IMG/VR virus record: IMGVR_UViG_3300010413_000140
Span: 1 to 27,031 of that record
Direction: 5' to 3' (one strand)
Length of the DNA stretch: 27,031 nucleotides
DNA from: a virus
Both the position numbers and the translations under genes were made by a program. This document shows positions 7,973-15,354 of the stretch, piece after piece; the first letter of the stretch is position 1, and each line of letters begins with the position of its first letter. The notes below the pieces were generated by a model. That model saw nothing but the letters and a program-made list of their open reading frames with translations, was not told where the DNA came from and did no database searches.

Positions 7973-8141
7973 TTTCCAACTCTTCTAACCGTTTCAGAAT
8001 TACCACTAAAATCTTTTTGATGGTTTTTGTGTTAAACCTAGATTCCCGATCAAAGGAATCAAAAAACTCATCCCATTCTCCTTCACCAATAACTACTCCA
8101 AAAATATCGCCAATTTGTCTTCTGATTAATTTTTTATTCAT
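7962..8141 (-). CDS. Small unknown protein (59 aa)
   Basis: The frame encodes MNKKLIRRQIGDIFGVVIGE and continues with EWDEFFDSFDRESRFNTKTI and a helical end (LVVILKRLEELENGK). The start ATG overlaps the TGA of the 222-aa gene (ATGA), and its TAG stop lies inside the next gene, an 11-nt overlap. The packing and the protein-like composition support a real gene. Function unknown. Confidence 0.7.
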   Translation of the reverse strand: MNKKLIRRQIGDIFGVVIGEGEWDEFFDSFDRESRFNTKTIKKILVVILKRLEELENGK

Positions 8142-8806
8142 CCTTGTAGATTAATTTTCGCTATCAATTCTGCTTTCTTGTCTGTTTTACTTTCGGGTAT
8201 TCCCTTTTCTCGTGCTATTTTACGCAGTTGGGGTTGTTTTAACTCTTCAAGTGGAGTCTTTGGTGAACCGCTAGGTGTTTCAATAATTGGAGGCATGTTA
8301 GAATTACTCTCAAGAGGTTCTGAACTCAAAATTTTACCCATTAATTGTTCATGTGTGGTTGGTTTTTCTTCTCTCTTCACTTTGTCTATTTTTTGCATCC
8401 CATACTCCTTTACCAAACCGACGTAAAGCTGTTTATATACTTTCATTCTCGCCTCCGCACTCCCCGGCCCTTCAGTTAAAGCAAATTTTCCCTCCAAAAC
8501 ATGTTGTGTCTCTCCTGTCCATTTTTCCATCGTCTTTTCTCCTCGATCTTCTCTCCTTTTGTTTTCTTCTTCAATTAATCTGTTTTGTTTCTCTCCCAAA
8601 ATTAAATCAGTCATTTCTCGCAAGTATTTATCCACCTTGTAAGTTTCCACGTCAGCGGTTCCTCCCGCTGGTACGACATCAGTAATATATCCGTCCCAAA
8701 CTATTTCAAAATCGGTATCTCTTGGGTTTCTAATACGATGAACGTCTTGAGCTTTTCGGGCCATTTCTCTGTGAACCAAACTTTGATCTTTAGATTGAGT
8801 AGCCAT
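8138..8806 (-). CDS. Structural-region protein with C-terminal HeH/SAP-like domain (222 aa)
   Basis: The N-terminal part (REMARKAQDVHRIRNPRDTD, FEIVWDGYITDVVPAGGTAD) is followed by a charged helical stretch and a flexible proline/serine linker. The last ~35 residues (LEELKQPQLRKIAREKGIPE, then KKAELIAKI) match the helix-extended-helix pattern of HeH/LEM, SAP and Rho-N-like domains, which bind nucleic acid or protein. Such domains often end phage head and tail-associated proteins. The overall role is unknown. The ATG overlaps the preceding TAA by one base. Confidence 0.65.
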   Translation of the reverse strand: MATQSKDQSLVHREMARKAQDVHRIRNPRDTDFEIVWDGYITDVVPAGGTADVETYKVDKYLREMTDLILGEKQNRLIEEENKRREDRGEKTMEKWTGETQHVLEGKFALTEGPGSAEARMKVYKQLYVGLVKEYGMQKIDKVKREEKPTTHEQLMGKILSSEPLESNSNMPPIIETPSGSPKTPLEELKQPQLRKIAREKGIPESKTDKKAELIAKINLQG

Positions 8807-9036
8807 TAATTAATATCTATTTTTGTTTCACCATTTACAGCTTTTTCTTGATTTTGTATACGAACAAATTGTAACGTAAACACCGGAGGATCAATTACCA
8901 TGCCGCCGTCTTCCATTCTCCTTATCTTCTGTGGTTGCAAATTAGCCTGAATATCAATATTTTTCTTTTTGAAAAAATCTTGGATCTCTTGTGTCTCTTT
9001 TGGAGTTAGCACGCCCCCTGCTGTATTTTCAGCCAT
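8806..9036 (-). CDS. Unknown small protein (76 aa)
   Basis: The protein begins MAENTAGGVLTPKETQEIQD, continues with a basic stretch (QPQKIRRMEDGGM) and ends in a beta-like segment (PVFTLQFVRIQNQEKAVNGE). No family is recognised. The start ATG is preceded by TATACT at 9 nt and no Shine-Dalgarno site. Its stop overlaps the start of the 222-aa gene, so the two are probably made together. Confidence 0.65.
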   Translation of the reverse strand: MAENTAGGVLTPKETQEIQDFFKKKNIDIQANLQPQKIRRMEDGGMVIDPPVFTLQFVRIQNQEKAVNGETKIDIN

Positions 9037-9058
9037 ATATGAGAGAGTATATCACTAA

Positions 9059-9277
9059 TTATTCTTTTTCCACAATTTCTATTTTTACAAGAGAATAATT
9101 GAGGGCATAAATTCGCTGAAGAATAGCATATAAATCGTTAAGCAATCCAGACTCAACAAGTTTTAATATCGGATCATTCGAGTAAAGGAAAGACACCTCC
9201 CCGTCCCCATCAAACTCAATTTCCCCCTCAATGGTTTGTCCGTTAAATTGAAAATCAAGATTATGTGTAAATGACAT
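9059..9277 (-). CDS. Unknown small acidic protein (72 aa)
   Basis: The protein reads MSFTHNLDFQFNGQTIEGEI, then EFDGDGEVSFLY, then a helical half ending SLVKIEIVEKE. A beta hairpin followed by helices is likely; no family is recognised. Two ATGs are possible. The one at 9275-9277 is chosen because the other (9287-9289) lies inside the TATAAT box. No Shine-Dalgarno site is present. Confidence 0.65.
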   Translation of the reverse strand: MSFTHNLDFQFNGQTIEGEIEFDGDGEVSFLYSNDPILKLVESGLLNDLYAILQRIYALNYSLVKIEIVEKE

Positions 9278-9287
9278 ATTAAACCAC

Positions 9288-9296
9288 ATTATATCA
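9288..9296 (-). promoter_or_regulatory. Extended -10 box
   Basis: The minus strand reads TGATATAAT, 10 nt before the chosen ATG. It lies in a 65-nt gap after the beta-helix gene. A TTGACA at about 9344-9349 in the same gap has no matching -10 at the right distance. Confidence 0.4.
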
Positions 9297-9354
9297 TGCT
9301 GTTGATCTTACGTTTTACACAATCTTCTTTCTTAGGAGTTGTTTATGTCAAGGC

Positions 9355-10320
9355 TCAGGTTACGTTATTTACAGACAGTCCCGCATAAGTGCCAGGGTTT
9401 GTATCAACTTTTGGTTCAAAATATAAAATGTTAGAAGCTACCGCCTCCCAATCATCAGCCCCAATTGAAATTTGGCTACCGCTCATTATCATCCAAGCCG
9501 AGGCTGTTTGTGCTGAAAGATCAAAATTAGCGGTAATTTGATCAGCTTTATTCGTCCACTTGGCAATCCAAGTACAATTATTGAACCAATTAAATCCAGA
9601 GCAACCAGTGGTTCCAGTAGACTTAACATGAACTGGGCCAACATTGTCTGCGTTCATCATAAACAAACAATCATGAAAAAGATTTTTGCTTGATCCTACA
9701 AAATCAACTGTGGCATTGGTGGTTGAGCGCTGAATGGTATCGTTGCCAAAAACGCAATTGCGGTAGGTATTCTCATGTGAACCGGTCAAGGTTAAACATC
9801 TTGCGGTGGCATCATCTCCGGCAGTAGCATGTCCAATTCCCTGAAAATGGACGTTTTCAAAATAATTTCTGTCTCCGGTCATATTGACCAAAACATCATT
9901 TGAGGCTTGAGTTGTTTCTAATTTAATATTTTTGAAGACACAACCATTGGCCGAAATTGTAAGACAAGGATCGGTTGAATCAGTTGTAAAATCCACTCTT
10001 GCTCTGGGCCCGATCATAGTCGGAGCAGCATTTCCAATCAAGTGACAATAATCTTTATCCCAAGTTACTGCTGCAGCATCGGTTGTGGCAGCAGTTCCTC
10101 CTGAAAGTAAAACTATAACATCGTGGTTATAAGCTGTAAGTAGTGCCTCTGCAGCGTAAAGGGTAGCTTTTGCATCAGTTGGTTGTCTACCCGCATTGGT
10201 AGTATCATTTCCATTAGTAGGATCAACATAAAATATTCTACCTATATAGGGAATACCAAGTTGATGTTGAATCTCACGAGCATTATCATCTAAGCGAAGA
10301 CTTTGAGTCACTAATACCAT
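9355..10320 (-). CDS. Right-handed beta-helix virion protein (321 aa)
   Basis: After a short helical start, GRIFYVDPTNGNDTTNAGRQ and PTDAKATLYAAEALL form the entry motif of many pectin-lyase-fold phage proteins. The body has repeated short rungs around residues 120-250 (GCVFKNIKLETTQ, RNYFENVHFQGIG, ENTYRNCVFGN, KNLFHDCLFMMN, FNWFNNCTWI), the pattern xFxNxxF of stacked strands. No catalytic pectinase residues are evident, so a decoration or receptor-binding role is more likely than an enzyme. It follows a second beta-helix gene by 27 nt. Its ATG lies 5 nt after TGTTATAAT. Confidence 0.8.
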   Translation of the reverse strand: MVLVTQSLRLDDNAREIQHQLGIPYIGRIFYVDPTNGNDTTNAGRQPTDAKATLYAAEALLTAYNHDVIVLLSGGTAATTDAAAVTWDKDYCHLIGNAAPTMIGPRARVDFTTDSTDPCLTISANGCVFKNIKLETTQASNDVLVNMTGDRNYFENVHFQGIGHATAGDDATARCLTLTGSHENTYRNCVFGNDTIQRSTTNATVDFVGSSKNLFHDCLFMMNADNVGPVHVKSTGTTGCSGFNWFNNCTWIAKWTNKADQITANFDLSAQTASAWMIMSGSQISIGADDWEAVASNILYFEPKVDTNPGTYAGLSVNNVT

Positions 10321-10325
10321 AAATC

Positions 10326-10334
10326 ATTATAACA
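10326..10334 (-). promoter_or_regulatory. Extended -10 box, leaderless-type
   Basis: The minus strand reads TGTTATAAT then 5 nt then ATG, the same arrangement as at 2277-2285. It occupies the 27-nt gap between the two beta-helix genes. Confidence 0.5.
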
Positions 10335-10347
10335 TTCCGAAATCACT

Positions 10348-11397
10348 TTAGATGAAGACCTCACCCGAAACCAGCCCTGCGCCCACACCTGTAGAGAAGG
10401 TTCCGTAATTGCCAGCGGCCCACACTGTTGTGGGAAGTTTGCCTGCTGTGCCGGAGGCTTCAAATGTTACTTCAGTCTCACCCTCTGCCACTAACGCTCC
10501 AAACATGTTTCTGGTAAGCATGCCACCGTCTGCGCCAGTTAAATCAAAAAATCTTACAACTGATCCTGAACCGATTGCAGGAAGTGCGCCAAAAATATTT
10601 CCATCTATAGTTAATCCCACTCCAAATCCTGAACCTCCAGCACCATAAATATTCACATCGGTATTGGCTGCAACTGGAGAAAAATAATTATCTTTAATTA
10701 CAACATCTTGCGGAACTGAGTTTGATGTGTCCAAAAGGACAACATCCGCCAAATTTTTGTAAAATCTGTTACCCTCAATCCTTATTTGCCAGGGAGCACC
10801 AGAGAGAACAATTGCTCCGCCAAGCCTTCCGTCTGTGGCGGATGAACCCCTTGCGTTTTTGAAATGACACCCAAAGATACTTCCACCAAATGAAGCATAA
10901 GTTGTACCACCATCGTCAAAGAATTTAACCGCGCTTCCCGTTGCTCCTGCGCCGTTGAAACCTAAGTTAGCGAGCATTACTCCAGGGGCCTGAATGGAAA
11001 CGATTGGATTAGTGGTGGTCGCTCCAACTTTAAGTTGAGGAAGACCGCCTTGAGTTAAACCTCTGGAAACTCCAATTACTGAAACCTGTGGGACATCAAT
11101 GACTAAATTCATTGTGTAGCTTGTGGGATCTGTATCTGTTTTAGCCATTGTGCGAGCTGCAACGTAAAAAACATCTCCGGCAGACACCCCTGTAATATCG
11201 GTTAAATTACCATCAAATTGCGTTTCGCTGAAAGCGTCTTCCCAGCTTGTTCCACTCCCATTTGTTGATTTGTCTCCATCGACAAACCAAACCTTACCAC
11301 CTTCGACTGGGATATTCGGTGTCACCACATCTTCTCCGGCGTACCATTTAGCACCAAGACCTTGTGGCCCTGGATAATGCTGTCTCATTTTAGACAT
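10348..11397 (-). CDS. Right-handed beta-helix virion protein (349 aa)
   Basis: The N-terminus (YPGPQGLGAKWYAGEDVVTP) leads into KVWFVDGDKSTNGSGTSWED and AFSETQFDGNLTDI, the entry motif of phage pectin-lyase-like proteins. The rungs follow (MLANLGFNGAG, GSIFGCHFKNARG, IRIEGNRFYKN, VVIKDNYFSP, LTIDGNIFGAL, GMLTRNMFGAL). Its entry motif parallels that of the 321-aa protein, so the two may be ancient paralogues. It is probably a capsid or tail decoration. Its ATG at 11395-11397 overlaps the upstream gene by 8 nt; a second ATG three codons in is also possible. Confidence 0.8.
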   Translation of the reverse strand: MSKMRQHYPGPQGLGAKWYAGEDVVTPNIPVEGGKVWFVDGDKSTNGSGTSWEDAFSETQFDGNLTDITGVSAGDVFYVAARTMAKTDTDPTSYTMNLVIDVPQVSVIGVSRGLTQGGLPQLKVGATTTNPIVSIQAPGVMLANLGFNGAGATGSAVKFFDDGGTTYASFGGSIFGCHFKNARGSSATDGRLGGAIVLSGAPWQIRIEGNRFYKNLADVVLLDTSNSVPQDVVIKDNYFSPVAANTDVNIYGAGGSGFGVGLTIDGNIFGALPAIGSGSVVRFFDLTGADGGMLTRNMFGALVAEGETEVTFEASGTAGKLPTTVWAAGNYGTFSTGVGAGLVSGEVFI

Positions 11398-11533
11398 CTT
11401 TGTTTTCCTTCCTATTTAATTGTTCGGCATCATACTTTCTTTTTGCCGCCATAAAATCACCATAATCCCCGTATTCACTTGCTTGGGAAGCTAATAACTT
11501 TTCTTTTTTTGGTTTTCTTCCTTTTTTAGCCAT
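11390..11533 (-). CDS. Small basic protein (47 aa)
   Basis: The frame from ATG at 11531-11533 encodes MAKKGRKPKKEKLLASQASE and then a helical stretch ending AEQLNRKENKDV. Upstream in-frame codons exist, but they run through an intrinsic terminator, so the short form is preferred. The very basic start suggests nucleic-acid contact or binding to an acidic partner; there is no further evidence. Its end overlaps the first beta-helix gene by 8 nt. Confidence 0.6.
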   Translation of the reverse strand: MAKKGRKPKKEKLLASQASEYGDYGDFMAAKRKYDAEQLNRKENKDV

Positions 11534-11539
11534 TTTATT

Positions 11540-11562
11540 AAAAAATCCCTCGCAAAGAGGGA
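11540..11562 (-). terminator. Intrinsic terminator after the capsid gene pair
   Basis: On the minus strand CCCTC-TTTGC-GAGGG, flanked by a T-A pair, is followed directly by six T residues (11540-11545). It lies 55 nt after the stop of the 239-aa gene and directly before the 47-aa gene, so it should limit read-through from the highly expressed capsid genes. Confidence 0.8.
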
Positions 11563-11616
11563 AACTCTCTACGACTCTACCTTTCGGCAATGGACTCCTT
11601 TTACAGAACCAAGTCG

Positions 11617-12336
11617 TTAATCTAGCGTCCAATGTACAAAGCCCATTGTGCTATCAACCGATGCTACCTCTCTGCTCCACCCGATTCCGTTAGCACCATC
11701 CGCGCCTGCTGGCTTTACTGAGCCTGCTACTGCCGCTGAAGGCACAATTTGGGTAACTCCATTACTGGTGTTAGTCCCAGTGTCAAAGAGAGCTACACCA
11801 TCACCGCCACTTTGAATCCATCCGTGATAGTTTGAGGTAGTAGCATAAAGAGCTGCTCCTACTGCTCCGCCTGTTTGAGTGGTTGCTGGATATTGGATAA
11901 CTCCATCATATGAGTTTATTCTTACACTTACCTGAGAGCTAGTTGTAAGTGCGATTTTAAGAGGTCGGTCTACTGTAAAGTTACAACTTCCTGTAGTAGA
12001 TGTTTGCACTTCGTGACTTAGAATTCTAAATAGTTGGCCGATCCCAGTTGAGCTTTCAACTACTAGCTGGCCTCCGTCAAATTTATTAGCAGTTACTGCC
12101 GTTCCTCCAAGAGTTACTGAAATCAAGGTATCTCCGATAGCTGCTGCTGTATCTACAGCCATGCTTCTAAAATTAGTATCTTCTGCTGGCTCCTGTAGAA
12201 GATTACCAGTTACTAAAGTTGTACCAAATTGTACATATCGGTATTTTGAACCCCATTCATCAATCGCCAACTGTCCAAGTCTGTGCAGTGCGCGTTGTGA
12301 TTCGTTAAATAAATCCTGTTTTATTGTTGTTATCAT
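11617..12336 (-). CDS. Capsid-associated structural protein (239 aa)
   Basis: The gene directly follows the capsid gene (12-nt gap) and precedes a terminator, so it is co-expressed with it. The N-terminus is helical (LFNESQRALHRLGQLAIDEW); the rest is beta-rich and polar (GDTLISVTLGGTAVTANKFD, GQLFRILSHEVQTSTTGSCN, FTVDRPLKIALTTSSQVSVR), with NYHGWIQSGGDGVAL late. Proteins of this size and character beside the capsid gene are usually head decoration or stabilising proteins; this is inferred from position. TAAAAT lies 6 nt before the ATG and there is no Shine-Dalgarno site. Confidence 0.7.
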   Translation of the reverse strand: MITTIKQDLFNESQRALHRLGQLAIDEWGSKYRYVQFGTTLVTGNLLQEPAEDTNFRSMAVDTAAAIGDTLISVTLGGTAVTANKFDGGQLVVESSTGIGQLFRILSHEVQTSTTGSCNFTVDRPLKIALTTSSQVSVRINSYDGVIQYPATTQTGGAVGAALYATTSNYHGWIQSGGDGVALFDTGTNTSNGVTQIVPSAAVAGSVKPAGADGANGIGWSREVASVDSTMGFVHWTLD

Positions 12337-12348
12337 GTTTTTATTTTA

Positions 12349-13434
12349 TCAGATTCCGGTAATTCCTGTTCCTTTACCATTGTGCCTGAATGATTTTGGA
12401 ACTAGCTGACCGATTACCGTAAAGAATCCAGCCATTCCCAATTGATCAGGCATCATTTCAAGCGGCTTATAGAACCAACCATTGTATTCACTTGGCATCG
12501 TGTCTGCCCCCACTCCCTCTGTAACCTTAGCCGTACCCAAATTGACTTTTTGAACCTTACCGCGATACTTGGGAGGGACTACTGTTCTACCCATCCAGTC
12601 AAAAGTGTTCTCGTTAAGCATGTACCAGTAACCTGAAGTGGCTGCATCGTCTTTAATTACTGGTCGTCCTCGATAATCAAGGGATGTAAATCCAAGTCGT
12701 CCCTGCATATCTCCTCGGCTCATCGCTTCATCGCCGCGAACTGGAAGAACATTGTAATTATTTCTCAACTGAGGAGCAATTAATTGTCCATAAAGACTCC
12801 AATCAGCTTTTGTGGTTACATTAATTGTTGGTTCTGAACTTGTAAGTCCTGCGCTGGAAACGGCATCGTGAAGAGTATCAAGCTTGGCAAGAGTCATTGT
12901 TCCCCAAGCTGTAGAGGTTGCATTTAGTACTGAGTAGGTGGTTCTTGATTGTCCTCCGATAGTTCCCACATTAGTTCCATCGTCAACGATTGCCTCAAGT
13001 CCAAGCGGTTGATTAGAAGAACCAGTGCTAGAAAAAATTACTGACCCAATTTCCTGTACTGCTTCCTGCGCTGCATCTTCGTAGTTAAAGTCATCTACAT
13101 CAATCGTGCCCGCAGAACCAGCATTGGCTACGCTTTCAAGGAAAATGGAAACATTTGGCTGCACCCCTGCTGCATGCCTATATACTCCAACAATTGTCGT
13201 GTCGGCAGCGGCAAGATCAATGCTTTCCAAAGCCGTTACCCATTGGAACCTACTTGAAGTAGAAACCTTCATGGGTACTTCGTAAGATTTTCCTGAAGGA
13301 AATGGCTTAGCCTTACCCATAAGACGAGAATAATACGATCTGGAGTTCATTACTTGGTCAACAACTTTAGCGTACAATTTACGCTCTGTCGTACCTTCTA
13401 CTCGTTGTGTGTTCTGGATTCCGTCTACTGCCAA
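12349..13434 (-). CDS. Major capsid protein
   Basis: The 361-aa protein has the size, order and sequence character of an HK97-fold coat protein: a helical N-terminus (ERKLYAKVVDQVMNSRSYYS), the strand KSYEVPMKVSTSSRFQWVTA, an extended middle and a C-terminal region (GWFYKPLEMMPDQLGMAGFF). It lies between the scaffold-like gene and a putative decoration gene, as expected. The start is TTG at 13432-13434 with no Shine-Dalgarno site; no ATG is available before residue 29. It is preceded by a strong promoter and a terminator-like hairpin, and followed by the 239-aa gene and then a true terminator. Confidence 0.85.
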   Translation of the reverse strand: MAVDGIQNTQRVEGTTERKLYAKVVDQVMNSRSYYSRLMGKAKPFPSGKSYEVPMKVSTSSRFQWVTALESIDLAAADTTIVGVYRHAAGVQPNVSIFLESVANAGSAGTIDVDDFNYEDAAQEAVQEIGSVIFSSTGSSNQPLGLEAIVDDGTNVGTIGGQSRTTYSVLNATSTAWGTMTLAKLDTLHDAVSSAGLTSSEPTINVTTKADWSLYGQLIAPQLRNNYNVLPVRGDEAMSRGDMQGRLGFTSLDYRGRPVIKDDAATSGYWYMLNENTFDWMGRTVVPPKYRGKVQKVNLGTAKVTEGVGADTMPSEYNGWFYKPLEMMPDQLGMAGFFTVIGQLVPKSFRHNGKGTGITGI

Positions 13435-13457
13435 TGTAATATTTTTTTCTAAAACGC

Positions 13458-13484
13458 AAAAAACCCGACCCCTTTCGGTAGTCG
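13458..13484 (-). terminator. Terminator-like hairpin in the capsid gene leader
   Basis: On the minus strand CGACTACC-GAAA-GGGGTCG forms a stem with one bulged A, one G-U pair and a GAAA tetraloop, then GG and six T residues (13458-13463). It lies only about 15 nt downstream of the predicted transcription start of the capsid promoter and 23 nt before the capsid start. It could end upstream scaffold transcripts or act as an attenuator. A second small hairpin (CGAG-AATATA-CTCG, 13483-13496) overlaps its base. Confidence 0.7.
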
Positions 13485-13504
13485 AGTATATTCTCGTTAG
13501 ATAA

Positions 13505-13534
13505 ATAATAGAAGATAAATATTTACTTTGTCAA
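13505..13534 (-). promoter_or_regulatory. Sigma-70 promoter for the capsid gene
   Basis: The minus strand has TTGACA at 13529-13534, an 18-nt spacer and TATTAT at 13505-13510. The -35 overlaps the TGA stop of the AP2 mini-ORF. It is the best complete -35/-10 pair in the window, about 70 nt ahead of the capsid start. Confidence 0.7.
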
Positions 13535-13647
13535 GTATTTAAACGAGCAAATTCTCCATGTAATCTAATTGCAGCCTCATTATAAGATATTTTTGCCTCT
13601 TTTTTGTTTTTGAAATATCCCAAAAAAACATTTTTTTCACTTCCCAT
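13531..13647 (-). CDS. AP2-domain mini-ORF, likely remnant of a homing endonuclease
   Basis: The 38-codon frame includes VFLGYFKNKKEAKISYNEAA and ends RLHGEFARLNT. This is the second half of the AP2 DNA-binding domain, whose usual pattern is LGxFxxxxEAxxAYxxAAxxxxGxFAxLN. In phages that domain commonly forms the C-terminus of HNH homing endonucleases. No HNH part is visible, because the upstream DNA codes for the scaffold-like protein. ATG at 13645-13647 overlaps the end of that gene. It may be a decayed leftover of an endonuclease that once sat before the capsid gene, or a tiny DNA-binding protein. Confidence 0.65.
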   Translation of the reverse strand: MGSEKNVFLGYFKNKKEAKISYNEAAIRLHGEFARLNT

Positions 13648-14443
13648 CCTTAATTTGATCAATTGATTTGTTGTGAATATCCCAATATGAATAATCATCG
13701 CCACCTGACTGTTGACTTACTCCCTTCTTACCAAAACTAACAGGCGCATCGGCTCCAGGTGGTTCTGGGTCTTCATAATGCTCGTAGTAAACCAATTTAA
13801 TAGAAGTAACTGGCTGTTCCCCCTGCGCCTGTCTTTTGTCACCAATTTCTTTCATCTTCCCAAATAACTTAATACGTGCTTGTTTGCCTGGATCGTTAGG
13901 ATCATTTTCATCTTTTATGGGGGGGATTTTGCCGTCTTCCTCCAACTCTTTCAGCTCATTATCCCAATAATCATTCCATTTTTTGTTTTCTTCTTTCGCC
14001 TCTCGTTCCTGTTCTTTTTGAGACTCGGCAACCTCTTTATCCACCTGCTCTTTTTTCCAGATTGCTAAGTCCGCCGAATATTCAGCTATTTCTTTGTAAC
14101 TTTTGGGATTTCGGTTTTCTTTTTCCCAGGGAGGAATCATCCCCTCCTCTTTTGCCTGTTTTCCATCCTTCTCATCCATTCCCAGAGCTTCAGAAATTTT
14201 ACTTAAAATATTTTGTTGAGTTTCGCTCATCACGTTCTGCTTAAACTCTTCTAAATCAAATTCCTGTTCTGTTTCTTCGACAGGAACTTCTTCCTCTGGG
14301 GGTGTCTCAGTTTCTTTTTCCTCTTCCTGGGGCTCAACCGACTCTTCTTCTAATTTTTCCGTTTGCTCTTCTTCCTGTACTTCTTCTTCGACCTGAGCTT
14401 CCTCTTTTACTTCTTCTGCTGGAGTTTTTTTGTCATCAGCCAT
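13637..14443 (-). CDS. Putative scaffolding protein
   Basis: The 268-aa protein is extremely acidic in its first 65 residues (runs of E, such as KEEAQVEEEVQEEEQTEKLE), then helical and charged (FKQNVMSETQQNILSKISEA, KEVAESQKEQEREAKEENKK), ending with a polar tail (SQQSGGDDYSYWDIHNKS). Size, charge, helicity and position between portal and capsid fit a phage head scaffold, which guides coat assembly and then leaves. No protease is encoded nearby. Sequence families for scaffolds are poorly conserved, so the call rests on character and context. Confidence 0.75.
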   Translation of the reverse strand: MADDKKTPAEEVKEEAQVEEEVQEEEQTEKLEEESVEPQEEEKETETPPEEEVPVEETEQEFDLEEFKQNVMSETQQNILSKISEALGMDEKDGKQAKEEGMIPPWEKENRNPKSYKEIAEYSADLAIWKKEQVDKEVAESQKEQEREAKEENKKWNDYWDNELKELEEDGKIPPIKDENDPNDPGKQARIKLFGKMKEIGDKRQAQGEQPVTSIKLVYYEHYEDPEPPGADAPVSFGKKGVSQQSGGDDYSYWDIHNKSIDQIKDGK

Positions 14444-14466
14444 ACTATTTTGTATATATATTTTGC

Positions 14467-14475
14467 ACTATAGCA
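14467..14475 (-). promoter_or_regulatory. Possible extended -10 before the scaffold gene
   Basis: The minus strand reads TGCTATAGT in the 37-nt gap after the 52-aa gene. It would give a short AU-rich leader of roughly 17 nt with no Shine-Dalgarno site. No clear -35 is seen. Confidence 0.3.
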
Positions 14476-14480
14476 CACAA

Positions 14481-14639
14481 TTAAGTATTACGCATCTTTT
14501 GCCCGCTTTCAGAAGCATATCTTGCGCGTACCGAAGCCATTGCCTTGTCTTTAGAATCGGATTTACCCACTACTTTTCCAGTTGTCTTTTTGACAATTAA
14601 CCATTTCCCGTTTTTTCCCTTTTTTACTTTCCAAGGCAT
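14481..14639 (-). CDS. Small basic protein (52 aa)
   Basis: The frame encodes MPWKVKKGKNGKWLIVKKTT and continues GKVVGKSDSKDKAMASVRAR, ending YASESGQKMRNT. The start resembles a small beta hairpin (WKVKKGKNGKWLIVKK), followed by a helix with the KAMASVRARYA pattern found in small phage proteins of the head module. It is strongly basic, so DNA or RNA contact is possible but not shown. It lies between the transglycosylase and scaffold genes, filling a 200-nt gap. TATTAT lies 6 nt before the ATG. Confidence 0.75.
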   Translation of the reverse strand: MPWKVKKGKNGKWLIVKKTTGKVVGKSDSKDKAMASVRARYASESGQKMRNT

Positions 14640-14651
14640 ATCAAAATAATA

Positions 14652-15353
14652 TCATAAATTATGAAATCTTCCCCAATTCCAACGACTAGTTTCCCACCAA
14701 TTAATCCTTCCTTTGGCTAAAGCCAATGCCGCCGCTCGTGCATTGGCCTCTGGATTGGTTTTGGGAGTGTTTTCAGGTAAACCAAGCTCTTGCATCATTT
14801 GTTTCCAAGAAGAATCAATAAATTGAAATAATCCTCCGGCAGAGCTTTCATTGCTTTGTTTACTTGGATCAAGTGAGCTTTCTGCAAACGCAATGTCTTG
14901 AAGGAGATCAGGGTCAACACCAAATTCCTGAGCAGCACTTTGAATTACGTTTTTAACTTGTTGATATCTTTCTCCTTGCAACTTCTTGATTTCTGGGTTT
15001 TTACCTTCAACCTTTGGTTTTGGGACTACTTGCGGTGCTCCTGCCACAGGAGATGGACTTATTGCCGGCTCTCTGTTTGTAAAAATGTCAGATTCAACCG
15101 CCATTTCAGGAACCTGATCGCTTTTTAATCGTTGCGCAAGATATTGAGGGAAAGCAGCCGCCTGATCTAAAATATTGGGTCTAATTATTTTGGTTTCTTT
15201 AACCATTCCTCCCCCTGGTTGTGATTTAAATGTTGATTCTTTTTCGCCAATAAGATCCAAAAAAAGCTTTTTTAAAAACGATTCACTGGGTTGTTGATTT
15301 TCTTTTCTTAAACGACTAGACAGTGCTTTTGAAAAATCATTATCGTTATTCAT
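14652..15353 (-). CDS. Virion-associated lytic transglycosylase (SLT-like)
   Basis: Residues ~128-233 form a soluble-lytic-transglycosylase-type domain: GVDPDLLQDIAFAESSLDP carries the catalytic Glu (E158) in an ESS motif, and SSAGGLFQFIDSSW is the conserved GLxQF segment. The ~120-residue N-terminal part is low-complexity and helical with a proline-rich linker (AISPSPVAGAPQVVPKPKVE). The enzyme cleaves the glycan backbone of peptidoglycan. Placed between portal and scaffold it is more likely a particle component for DNA entry than the lysis endolysin. There is no signal peptide. It starts 1 nt after the portal stop. Confidence 0.85.
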   Translation of the reverse strand: MNNDNDFSKALSSRLRKENQQPSESFLKKLFLDLIGEKESTFKSQPGGGMVKETKIIRPNILDQAAAFPQYLAQRLKSDQVPEMAVESDIFTNREPAISPSPVAGAPQVVPKPKVEGKNPEIKKLQGERYQQVKNVIQSAAQEFGVDPDLLQDIAFAESSLDPSKQSNESSAGGLFQFIDSSWKQMMQELGLPENTPKTNPEANARAAALALAKGRINWWETSRWNWGRFHNL

Positions 15354-15354
15354 A

